From NCBI GenBank assembly GCA_963978905.1, contig OZ022257.1, positions 52,780,873 through 52,844,872 of the forward strand: a stretch of DNA of 64,000 bases, written 5' to 3'. Origin of the DNA: Trichostrongylus colubriformis. Lineage: Eukaryota > Nematoda > Chromadorea > Rhabditida > Trichostrongylidae. The notes under the pieces are model-generated. The model searched no databases. It had not been told where the DNA came from and saw nothing but the letters and a program-made list of their open reading frames with translations. A program made the position numbers and the translations under genes. Every line of letters begins with the position of its first letter. Position 1 is the first letter of the stretch. Below, piece after piece: positions 26,201 to 38,200 of the stretch.

Positions 26201-29200
26201 ACATGTGGGCGAGCGTTGTCGTGGAGGAAGAAGTCCCGGGCTATTTATCCGGTAAGTTTTGCGGCTACGGTGTCCAATCGCCTGCAGTAGAGATCGGTAG
26301 TGACTGCCGTGTTGGATGGTAACAGTTCCCCTTTTTTTTGAAAATTTTGAAAAAAATTTCTTTTTGCAATTTTTCGAAATTTTTTTTCCGTTTCAATTTG
26401 AGTCGATCGAGCTTTCGGGTTGCCGCCATATGAGAGACAGTACCTGGGCCCATCGAATGGTTGATTCGGTTAGTGGCCTTGCATGCTGAGGAGCCGGGGC
26501 GTTCGTGAATTTCGCACCTCTCGCGAAATTGTCGTAGATTCACTGCTAGTTGAAGCCATAGAGAATATAAATGTGTTAATCAGCAGTAGCCCTTTTCACT
26601 CGCTTTACATACCCCCCACTACCAAATATTCCAGAAGCCTCCACAGTTTTCCCCCCAAAAAAATTAAAAATGTAACAGAAATTATGGCTCAATCTAATAG
26701 AAAAATATACAGGGGGTGTCAAAAAGGTAGTTTTTTTTCCTCCATTCAACCGCACATTGGTCGAACTTCAGCAAATTCCTAATGGGTATTTCCATCCCCA
26801 AATTCAAGACTCACCTCACTATCATTGAACTCCGTGGGAGCCTTCTGCACGAGCAGGATCGGGAGATTTTTTCGAGTGAACATTATGTGTCACCTCCTCA
26901 CGGCAAAATCAAGTTCGTCGCCCTCGTTCAAAACTTTGCTAAGGTCTGTTCATTCTAGGTAGCTCAGGGGATTCTTATGGTGCTGTTCTTGGACATTCCG
27001 TTTCTTCCAGGCTTCCAGCACCCTTCGTTTTCAAGAACCAGAGCGTGTCACTAATGAAACCCCTCCGGAGGCAGGTTTGAGGCAGAAAAATGATACTTTG
27101 GAACATAACAGCCTTGTCCCAGCAGCAAGGGCTCTGTGACTCCCACGAACCGAAGGGCCAATCCTTAGAAAGCTTCTCGCATAAGACATACCAAGGAACC
27201 TAGCTCCACTGTTTCAAGCGGACCTTGATACCGTAGGTGCCCTGAAGCCCGACTGCGCCGACTGAAGGTATCGTATTTTGATGAAGGTGAAAGTAGTGAG
27301 TCTCAGCATGCTCCTATGTCTAGAGGAACATTTGGGGTATATTTTTCCCTAATACTTTTATCTCATTCGTATCCGCTATGTATTACTTGGTGGATGTGGG
27401 CCGTGAGCAAAATCACTTTTTTTGGCACCCCCTGCAGAAGAGCAAAGAATCAGAGAAAATGCAAAATCTTGAAATCATCTAATATGAAAAAATTATGCAG
27501 TATCTTGAACAAGACAGCATGCTAAAAAAGAATGACGTTACTTTCGGACTTGCTAACTTGATTGAACTAATAGCAAAGAAGCTGGAGCGTAGCCGTCCAG
27601 GCGGGTCTAATAGGATATACAAGCTTGAATAAATATACGCTGCAGACAGATCTGCATATTGAACACCCACGCCTTCAGACAATGGTGATTACGTGGGTCC
27701 TGAAGGATGGAAGCTGTCATCGCTGCAGTTGTGGTTAGTACAGAAGCTTAGGAATAGGGGTAAACACAGAGGTAAACACATTTCCAATCCACCCTTTACG
27801 CCGAGTTTTAACGCATCAGCAAGCCCACTTTGTCGAGGTTTTTATGCGCATCCCTTGAATTCCAATGTTCAAAACTTTTCGAAAGAAGAGGGAGGCTCCT
27901 TTTCAATTTTTGTAATTAGGTTTTGAGTTTTGAATTTTGAAGCTTTCGAAGATTTTTGCTTACGACACACAAACAATAATGAGAATACGCGATAGTTAAT
28001 GGGGACTTAGAAAGGCTCAGCTTTAAGATTGTATATCAGTTAAAAGCCCTTCAAGAGAAGTGCTTCAAGGCTGCAAACGTTAGCAGAAATCGTAGAATCG
28101 TCGATCATAACTCCCACGCCAAAAGTGTCTCGTACATTCGGAATAATCGCGTCATCTGCTGATGAATACTCGTTTTCTATCGTCATAATCAGTACGCTAT
28201 TGAAATTTGACCACATGTGTTGAATAAACGTCAGCCACAGTACGTCCGCACGTGTTCTTTGACGAAATGACGCGAAAGTACAACTGATCACCTTTCGCAA
28301 CAATCTCCATCACCCACGCGTTTTCAGGTACTGCTGCGGATGCATAAAAATGGTGATCTTGGCATTCACGTCTACAGTATTTTTCAGAGGATCGCGTTTC
28401 ATTGAAATCCACAGGAGCACTTAAACACTCGAGAGCGTTAAAGGTGATCTTGATTTTTGATAGCTGTTGGTTTGAGCCGCAACGCACGAATAGAAAATCG
28501 CTACCAGAATGCTCATTTATGGCTAAAATCTTTGGTTTCGGACAGGACTCAAACCCACACCCCATGCTTTCCAGGCACATTTGTTAACCCATTCCACTAG
28601 TTGGACCCCTTCCATTTTACCTCAGCTTTTCTGTAGTATTTTACCACAGCTTATCAGCATACACGCGTACTATAAATTGTAGTTGAGCTGAGCCAACATC
28701 GATATGGCACCGTGCTGCTGAAAGCTTTGGTAGATATTGATTTTGGTTTTTGATTTTCGAGCTTTTGCCTATAACTCAGCATATTATTACCAACTAGTAA
28801 ATGTGCCTGACGAGGAAAGCAAAAACAATCAAAATATTAGTAGGGATGAAAGAAGCAATGATTAGAGAAGATATAGGATGGAACAAAGTGGGATTGTCGT
28901 ACTGAAAACCGGCGCTATCCCTTTCTTTTCAGTACGCTAAGCATATGGATTCCGTAGATAATAGTAGAGTGTGAGAAAGTAAGATATGTACTCTTGAGCT
29001 AAACCACCACTAAACGAGTGCTCAAAGGACAAGAATGCGAGTTCAACAGGACAGGATGATATAACGTAGTCACAGCCTCTTGTTTGGCCATTAGACTCAG
29101 ATGAAATTTTTGGGATGGGCAGCTCTTCCCTTTTTATTGGTACAGAGCAATTATCGTACCGCTATACTTGATGTTATTGAGTTAGTTTCAATGTTTGTTG

Positions 29201-32200
29201 AAATTTTGAAGTTAGTTGTTGACATCCTCTGATTACAGTATACCACACTGATATCCTAAACTCATTGTTTTAATGACGCTTCGGGCTACTGTGCTGATCA
29301 GCTAGATTGGCATCAGAGGAAGAATTGAAAGGGTATGAAAAGCAGATAAAAGCTTGGAGAATCGGAAAATTTCTCGGAAAAGTCATAGGTATTTTCAGAG
29401 CGTGCATGGCGACTATGTCTTCCTAAGAATGCTGCAAAACCATCGAACCAAGATAAGTTGAAAGGAACCTTTGCAGCTTCGAGTTCCTTTCGTTTCCTTC
29501 GTAGTTCGGCAGAGCTTATGGCAAGTTGCTTTTCTGCCTCAGCTTTCTAAATAAATCAATTAAGACGTTCTATTAGCAGGAGTCACTACTAGCACTAGAC
29601 GATAATTTACAGAAAAGTTGACCTCGACGAGTCAAAAGAAAACACAAAAGCTCAAAAAATTGATAAATAATGTTTCAGTATGTAGGAATTTTTGTTTCTT
29701 ACCTTTATAATGGCCTCTTCTTCAATTCTTTTCTTCTTCTCCATCTCACGACGCCGTTTCATCGGATCCGTGCTCATCGATGGCGATATCGTGTTGGATT
29801 CACTTCGTAATGCACTTTCACGCGCTTTACGAACCGCCTCTTCCCGAAGTTTTAATGTGACACGGCACTTCTCAACCATATCTTCACAATCATGCTAAAC
29901 GCCATACGATTTTTACATAGTAATCAACACTATCGAATGCAGAATAACTATAAAAAAAATGCTAAACAACAGTGGTTATCACAGCTTACCAACGATTTCG
30001 TTAGTTTAGACCATTCAAGTTTCAAAGCGCCACGTTGAATGTCGTGTTCTTTTCGTCGGGCATCCAGCGCCTGAAAAACTTATGACTAACCATATTTAAC
30101 TTATTAAAATGCACGAGGAAAAGCTGAAAGGCATAATCTTGAACTCTGACAAAGAGACTGCAACCAGTAACAAAAAACTTAGTATTTGGATAATCGGAGC
30201 GAGAATAAACTTGTGGCTGCCCCAACCTCAACAACTCGAGCCTTCAGATGATCGGTGGTTTCCTTTGTCCTGCCGACCAAATCGATATCACTATCGAAAC
30301 TGCTCTCAAACACATCTCTCAGTGGCATAAACGGCTGAAAAATAAATATTGTTTATTGAAATACCATCTCCGAAATCTGAAAGCAAAATAAATCTGAGAA
30401 TCTGAAATCGAAATAAATCTAAAACTATCCAGTATACCATACATTTAGGCTGAACAAAAGCAAAGCTAAAAGACACACAACCGAATGACATAGTTTCTTA
30501 ATTCTATGCGTCCCTTTTTCAGTCTAGATCCTCTAAAGGAGAGGTGGAGGTGATGTGCTAACTAGTGACAGTGTACAGTGCCGTTCCGTGGGTAGACACC
30601 AATCTCGTGATCGATGCCACACGGACCAACTAGTTTGAGAAGTTGACTGGGTTTAGGATTTTTCATTCATTCCTGGCAATTCCTTTCAATTTAATTTGTA
30701 ATTATTTTAATCTCATTTTCGCTGTCGACAGAAATGTATTGCAAAGGAACAGGAGGATAAGTAATGGATATAATTTTGTTGAGTGGACAGGTAAGAAATC
30801 TTATGATCTGTAGTACATATATAGATATAAAATTGGCAAATTTCAATAATAGTCCCGACCTTCCTCTGTTTATTTGCTGGAAAAAACTGTGCTCCGATAG
30901 CATACCTTTGAAATATCCCGTCTACTTTGCTCGACCAACGTCGTCACTTTTCGAGCATGATCTTGTTCTAATTGAAGGCGTGCGCGAATGTACGACAATA
31001 AATCTTTGGAGTAACTGAAATTAGAGAGGATATTAAAATATGGACATGATATCGTTATATATGAAAATTGCCATAAAATTACACTGAAAAGATGGAAAGT
31101 AACGTTTTCGAGCTATTCACATTCCATTATATGGCACTGGTTTTATAAGGGGCACGATAAAGCACGAAAGCAACCGCCTCTAGCAAGAAAAATTACACGT
31201 TGCCCACCGGGATAGTATGTATGTTCATTTATAGTGTGTGATCGTAGTAATACTCGTTATTACGGTCTATGATTAGAGATGCTCTGAAAGTGGAGAATGA
31301 CTGGGATTGGTTATCAAACAGGTGGGCCAGTCATAGGCCCTCTTATCCTCGTCTCCGACTCATATCCCCGTCTCGGAGTGAGGTCAGCGGTCTAGAAGAA
31401 GAGAATGAGAAAAGAGAGGGGAAGGAGCAAGAAAAAATTGACGTAAAGTGAGTAGGGCAAACTCACTTGCTCCAAGCCTTAGTTCTTTCGAAAGCGATCT
31501 CAAGCCCGTCTATACGAGTGTTCAATATTCGATCAAGATCCATCAGCTGGCTATGTTCATCTGTAAAATTTTAATCATACCCAAAACTCAAGCGTACTTG
31601 GGAGTTTCAAATCGAATCCAAGTCTTTGCTTATAAATACTCATGAATCAATAGTTGAAAACTACCAACAAAAACTTACATATTCCTATACCGAAACTGTT
31701 ATAAGAAAATATCGCTAGCTGAACAGCCATGATGAGCCTCTACAGCGCAAACACAGAATCGTATTCTCTTCGGAATTACCAGTGTTTTTGAGAAACTTTT
31801 GCACTCTTGCCAGAAGAAACCACGCCCCCCTCGGCGCCCAACACTCGTCAACTCCATTCATTTCCTTACCATTTCCGTCAATATCCTGGTAGGTGGAATG
31901 ACGGCGTTGTAAGGTAGCTGATCGCTGGCAAGTCGTGTACACTTCAGTTGAACTCTGAATGAAGACGATCTTAAGAAAAATATTGAATGATTTTTCAAAA
32001 TTATGAAAATACCAGATCTCACTGCTTGCTCAACATTTTACCGTAGTAAATTTGACTTTTAGTAAATAGTTATAAGAACAGGAAATGTGTACGGCAGTCT
32101 CCGTAAAGTGTTCGTACGATAAACTCCGATCACAATGTAACCATAACCAATTAACATAACCATACCCAATTGACGCCGTATACAGCCCGATTATTGATCG

Positions 32201-35200
32201 CTGCGCTATAGAAGCGATAGCTACTTTACAATAACGTCTCTAATACAGCTGCAAGGTGGAGTCTAATTCTAAAATACGTAGAAATGCGCGCCCCGCCCGT
32301 CTGGCCGAGAATTTGGGGAGCTATATCTTAACCGAGTTCTCGCTTTTTCGTGTGAAACATTGTATGCCGCCCTTATTAGGCAAACACAACATAAATATAT
32401 GGGTAATACAAAAACTCACATTGCTGTGGACGAAAAAACGCAGCAGATTTAAATGAAGGCCACACTCTTTCAAAACGGAAAGTTCTGGTGGCAATACACA
32501 AATCCAGTTGGAACAATTTTGCAAGTACTATTAGGTGAATAAAAGTTCCCCCCCCCCCCTCATTACCTATACGATATGTGGATCGGATCTCGGCCACATC
32601 AACAGTTCCCACTATTCTGGTAGCGATAGCTGCAGGTCAAAGCAGTCCAGACATCTGGATCCACCAAGGAAATCACACCAGATCCATTTAAATCGTGTCA
32701 AGCCACATCAGTTTTCAAATAGTTTAGAAAGGATGTGACGACATTGAAAAAAACATCAAAATATAGTCACCGGGATAGGTATCTTAAGGATCAGCATATG
32801 AATACAAACAACACAGAATAATCACGGCTGGTGGCTTTGACGACAGTAGGATAACGTTGTGAATATTCAAAGGATGACGTGATGCGTATGCCTACAGGAG
32901 CCTTGTCACATTTATGTCTACAAACCGATTCATGCCATTCTGTGCCACTATGACGGGAAAAAAGCGCCCGTAGGGCTGGAGATGACGTTTCATTAAATGG
33001 TATGGGCTTGAATTGCATAGGTATGATTCAGATTACGATGGATACTGAAAAAGGTGGGACGTTACGTTCTGTGTATTACGATTCAGCGAAGCAGCGTCAT
33101 TTTACTAATCACAGGTGCCCTGGAAAGAGTGTCATTGTCATAGACACTTCTGCTATTGACACTCATGGAGTAAAGACTGATCCCACTTAGAACGACGAAA
33201 TCGCCAACGCGTAATCTTACTATTATACTAAAACGCTATCTTCACACTACATGTACATACCAGTTGGCTGAAGGCTCTACTGCGGGCGCAATACCATGAG
33301 CGTCCGTGGGTCGATAGGAATTGATTATTCTATGGACTTTACTCAACAACCACTACCAAATCGCCAAGCTTAACCCGGTCCATGTGTGCCCTACTCCTTG
33401 TTCCATACCCTACAGATCCCAAACTTGTCCCCATCTCCACAGGTCTTTCTTCATGCATCGTCCAAGCTCCACCCACCACCACAAATGCTCCGCCCACCGT
33501 GCCAAGGCCTCTTTCCCGGCTTTCTGAAACTCAGCCCTGATCTTAATCCATCTTTCCCCCACGTTCGAATCATATTAGAACCCAATTAACAATTTTCGGT
33601 CTGAGAACAGGAATCCAGCGCAAGCTCCGCCCACCGTGGGCGGAGCTTAACTTGGTCCACGTGTGCTCCTTACTTCTTGTCCCATGCGCTAGCCTCACCA
33701 CACTTGTCCCATCCACTGGTTGATTTACAAATAACACCTAATTTCATGACAGGGGATGGACGGACGGACGTATTAGGTCTGTGCAGAATAAATGGCCAGA
33801 CCACTTTTTTCAAAACGCCGTAACTTCGCTCAAGCACAACTTTATTTGTCGAAATAAAAACCATTCGAATCTTCACATCCTTGCCAACGACCTGGTAAAG
33901 AAAATATGCCATCATGATCAAATTCAGGATTGCGAAAATTAATAAAGTCAACGATGGCATTTTCAAGATGCATCGTTTCAGCGAACTCCTTCTGACCCAG
34001 GTTTGCATCGAGAACCGGAAAAAAGTGGTAATTCGTCAGAGGTAGGTCTGAGGAATAAGGGGGGTGAGGGAGAGTCTCGATCAGTTTCTGCCGGGTGACT
34101 TGCGAACCGTGGGGTTTTGCGTTGTTTTGCGCACCCAGTAAAAAAATGATGCAATTATGCATCGAGACTCTCCCTCACCCCACTTATTCCTTAGACCTAT
34201 CCCCAACGGATTGTCACTTTTTTCCGGGATCTCGATGCAAACCTGCGCCAGAAAAAATGTAGGGTAAAAATGCCACTCTTGACTTTATTAATTTTCACAA
34301 TCCAGAATTTTATCATGATGGCATATTTTTTTTATCAGATCGTTGGAAAGATTCTGTAGATTCGAATAGTTTTTATTTCAGCAAATAATGTTGTGTCTGA
34401 GCGAAGTTATGGCCAGTTATGTTTTGGCCATTTATTCTGCACAGACCAAATACAAATAGAGAGAGAAAGCGTTTTATATATGGTAGGGATATATTACATA
34501 TTAGGTTGGTGAAAAAGTCCTGGGACACTGAGAACTTTTCTTTCAAATTTTAAAAACTTTATTTCTTCGTCATTTCAAATCACAAAGTAATCACCTTCTG
34601 CCTCGATAACACTTTGCCATTTTTTGGGCAGATCACGAATACCTTTTCTCCAGAAGGAAGCTGGCTGTGAGTCGAAGAAGCGCGCCACCTCCGATTCAAG
34701 TTGAGCTTGATCATTAAATTCCTTATCTCTGAGATTTTGTTTGAGGGCCCTAAATAGGTGATAATCGGAAGGGGCAAGGTCGGGCGAATACGGAGGGTGA
34801 GGCAGTACTTCCCATCCAAGCTCCTCCAACTTCTCCCGAGACATTCTTGCAACACGAGGGCGTGCGTTGTCATGAAGAAAGTAAACTTTGTTCCGTCCTG
34901 GCCGCTTTTGTTGCATTGCCTCGCTCAACTTCTGCAGCTGATTAGAGTAGATGCTTGCGGTTACTGTGGTACCACTTTCGAGGAATTCGTGGTAGAGCAT
35001 TCCTTGTGAGTCCCACCAACAGCACAGCATCACCCTTTTTTGATGGGTGTCTGTCTTCGATTAAGTCGGAGCCGCTTCTCCTTGGGGAAGCCAGTGAGCT
35101 TTCCTGCTATGATTCGCGTAGAAGACCCAGGGTTCATCCCCTGTAACGACCCTTCCCAGAAAGTCCTTGATCCGGAATTTTGCCGAGGTCTATATAAGCA

Positions 35201-38200
35201 GTATCGATCCAATCGAGGAGCATTAGTGCTCTTCAACTGGATCGATACTGCTTATTTAGACCTCGGCAAAATTGATCGTTAGTTCAGTGTTATCTACGAT
35301 CGTGTGGCTATTGATCTATAACTTCGATCGGCCCACGGATCCTTTTTTCGAATTTTAACTTTTTTTTGAAATTGGTGTCCCAGGACTTCTTCACCAACCT
35401 AATATATTATATTTTCGAGTGACACCCATATTCCATGCGCTTTTGCGACAATTTCCTATGTTGATCACTATCGATAGCTATCGTAACTCTGCCTATAAGT
35501 CATGAAAGCAAGGAAACTTAAACAGTGAAAAGAAAAGCGAGTGAATCGCAATGAAAACTTGGTGTTTTTCGAAAGTGATAAGAAGCGGGTATTACATATA
35601 AGTTAACTTCGGAGGCAATCTCCATAGTGACAACCACAATATGTAATGATGTCAAAAGGTGACAATTTGTCGCCAGTAAAAGACTGGTCACAAACAAAAC
35701 ATTGGGCAAATCGAGCGAATTAGCGGCGCACGGTACGCGAAAGACTGCAAGTTTGAAGTACACTTTCACACCTACACATGGAATTCTGTAGAAACACAAA
35801 GACTCTTATTCCCTGATTGCTCAACTGAAGGACTTCGAGAGACACAGAGACAGGTTACTGAGAGACATTATTGTGATGTCGGCAAAAAGTTTCGATGCGA
35901 TATTTTTGGAGTTCACCAGTACGCCGAGGGGGCTTTGATGAGATGATTTCCTGAGAACGAGCGTCAATGGGTTCCCACTCTGGTAAATGTCTAAGATTTG
36001 CCTGGCTGTTGATATTAAACAGACCTGTTCTATCCGAAGGAGTATTTTTTATTTCGTTTTACTGTGATCGAAAAACTGGAGAGGTAAAAGAGGAAACGGT
36101 TGAACACAAAACGCATAGGGATCTAGGAAAATAAGAAATCAACATAAATGTTCCAATTGAAGGTTGTGAGGAAAATTTAGTGGGGGATGGTGCATTTTCA
36201 AAATTCAAGAAATAGAGCAAAAAATAAGGAGTAGAACGAATAACCAATTGGTAACCAATTTATTGTTGCTTCTGCATTATTATTTTAAATATCTCATAAA
36301 TTACTCGAGCAAAGCAACAGTTGTGATCCTGAGAATGTTGCCCAAAAAACGAACTGGACGCAAAGAGTTCGCGGCGGCCACACCCTCCGCTCACGGTCAG
36401 TTCACGACTGGAACCAAGAGATTTGCCAAGCGTGGTATCCCAAATCGACTGGCATCGCGACTCACTTCGAGGGTCTTGACCCGCATTTCGTGAGTATGAT
36501 AGCAAATATTAAGCAAACAAAAAAAAAGGAAAGAAGAGAAGAACTCAAAAGATGGTAAGGCGCTGTGCTGAGGAGGAGAGACCAGTAGGACAAAAACGTG
36601 GATTTTGCTGTCGGGGAAAGGAAATGATCAAGCTCCAGGATGGGTGACAATTTTTGAAAGAAGAGGCTTCTTTATTTTGGAGTTGTTCGCTCACCTCAAA
36701 ACTGCTTCGTTCTACCCTCCTCCTCAACAAGTTGTTGTCGTCGGTCCCCAGGACATTGGGCCAAAAATAATCATAAGGATTTAAAGTTGCAAAAATTCAC
36801 CCGAAATCGATCATCGGCGGCGAAACACGATAGAGCTGTTTGCATTGAATTTTCCTGCCTATTCAAGCACGATATAGTTTCTATAACTGTTTCGTAATAC
36901 ATAAGGGAATACGAACGATGTTCATGGAGAATTTTAAGCCGATGCAATCAGGAGAAGCAAAGGCGTTGGTTTCTGAAAGTGTACTGTGTTTTCAGAACAT
37001 TCGATGACGAAATTTGAAGTATAGGAGGATGACGATCACAGCAAGGTGCATAAATCAGACCAAAATCCAGACACCTGCTCAGACATACATAACGTGGATT
37101 TCCTTGCCTAGGAAAAGTTTTGTTGTAGAAAATCAGACACAGTACTGACTCATCCACTTCGCGACTTCATGTGACACCTTAGAGAAGTGGTTAGAGAGGT
37201 AGAAAAGTGGAGAAGGATTCTAAAGAGGTAGAAAAGTGGAAAGGAAAGTTTTCGCCCTTGTACGATCTGGGAAAAGCTTGATGGGAGCTCATTCATCCGT
37301 AGCAGAGTGTCGGAGTATTCCACTTGTTAGATGAATAATCTTGAGATAATGCCAAAAATTTCTCATAAGGGCAGCTTTTACATCAACAGAGTGCGAGGTT
37401 ACTTTATAACATGAAACTAGAGTTTTTCAATGGCTTCCATGTTTAGAAAAAGGAAATGCAGCTAGGACCATTATCATTTAGGCTCTCCTTCCTGTTTTCC
37501 ACCTTCGATATTCACAGCTGTGCGCCTTGACGACGGACGAGGGACGGGTATATGTCAGTACTATCTAACTAGGTCAGGCGATGCGAGAAGGCAATGGACA
37601 CAGCAAGCTGGCAAACGATTCGACTGGCTCGGTGAACAAACAGTACGTCCTGACGCGCTACCGGGAGAGATACATAGGCTTATTACTTCAAAATGTAGAC
37701 GGCTCAGCTCTCGGCAGATGGACCTGGACCGTCTCCGTAGGCTCTCAGTAGTCTGGTCGCTCATCATTCCAATGCCGCAAGATTCACAGTCACAGACCGT
37801 TCAAGAACCCACTGGAGGGGCTGGATTCCCATAATGTAATAAAATACGCTCAGAACTCGGAATTGTATCATCTCTCGTGCGCGTTCCAAGAGTTTGAATG
37901 TACTGAGCGGGGTGCCCATGTTCAGTTCACGATGCTTCTTCTCGAAATAAGCGAACACCAATGGATGGCTCTGAGGGATTGAAATTAGTGATTCTAGGAG
38001 GGGGAGCGATCCGTTCAGTCTCAATTCGCATTTGGAAAGGCCACGTGACCACAATTCAGTAGTAAAACGATCGGGTCATCTTCTGAAAGACCTACGATCG
38101 AGTCATCTTCTGATTCCAGTGAGTGTATAATATATATAAGCCTGGTTCCACACGAGAGCGGTATGGTAGTGGGAATTCATTGAGCTAGTGGGTGTTTACC

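Larger units (their letters stand above)
23783..29468 (-). other. 5.7 kb intron with mobile elements
   Basis: Separates F-BAR exons that join in phase 0. Contents: a 27-bp tandem duplication (23811-23864), SINE-like copies (24558-24666, 25200-25273, 28513-28661), a mariner (25850-26697), a possible TIR element (26708-27436), and minus frames at 28040-28580 that start in a SINE and are frame-shifted. Confidence 0.75.
33773..34450. mobile_element. Palindromic mariner: two 3' halves head to head (678 bp)
   Basis: Ends TTAGGTCTGTGCAGAATAAATGGCC, matched inverted at 34426-34450 with one difference, flanked by TA (33771-33772, 34451-34452). The left arm 33773-34081 and right arm 34161-34450 are inverted copies of the same transposase C-terminal region, separated by 79 bp. 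The arms are diverged (roughly three quarters to four fifths matching by eye, with indels), so the structure is not recent. Confidence 0.88.
34501..35402 (-). mobile_element. 5'-deleted mariner with fold-back at the breakpoint (902 bp)
   Basis: 28-bp ends (TTAGGTTGGTGAAAAAGTCC...; 27 of 28 matched at the right end) flanked by TA at 34499-34500 and 35403-35404. The left part is the transposase 3' half (minus strand), the right 130 bp is the non-coding 5' end. Between them is a 98-bp hairpin at 35176-35273. The N-terminal DNA-binding half of the gene is deleted. Confidence 0.92.

Noticed and set aside
28040..28580. Minus frames of 127 and 87 codons
   Set aside because: The first starts inside a SINE-like repeat and the coding-like part changes frame; likely repeat-derived or decayed.
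32791..33018. Minus frame proposed as linker exon (GTEWHESVCRHKCDKAP then gtaggc)
   Set aside because: Phase 2 to 0 would fit between 52448 and 31954, but the peptide has no support from the family and the sites are mediocre.
36248..36505. Overlapping 81-codon frames on both strands, the plus one Arg/Lys rich and ending near TTCGTGAGT
   Set aside because: Both strands open equally; no acceptor or homology supports either.
37764..38054. 96-codon minus frame (FAYFEKKHRELNMG...)
   Set aside because: Coding-like but no matching donor or phase to the host exons and no recognised domain.
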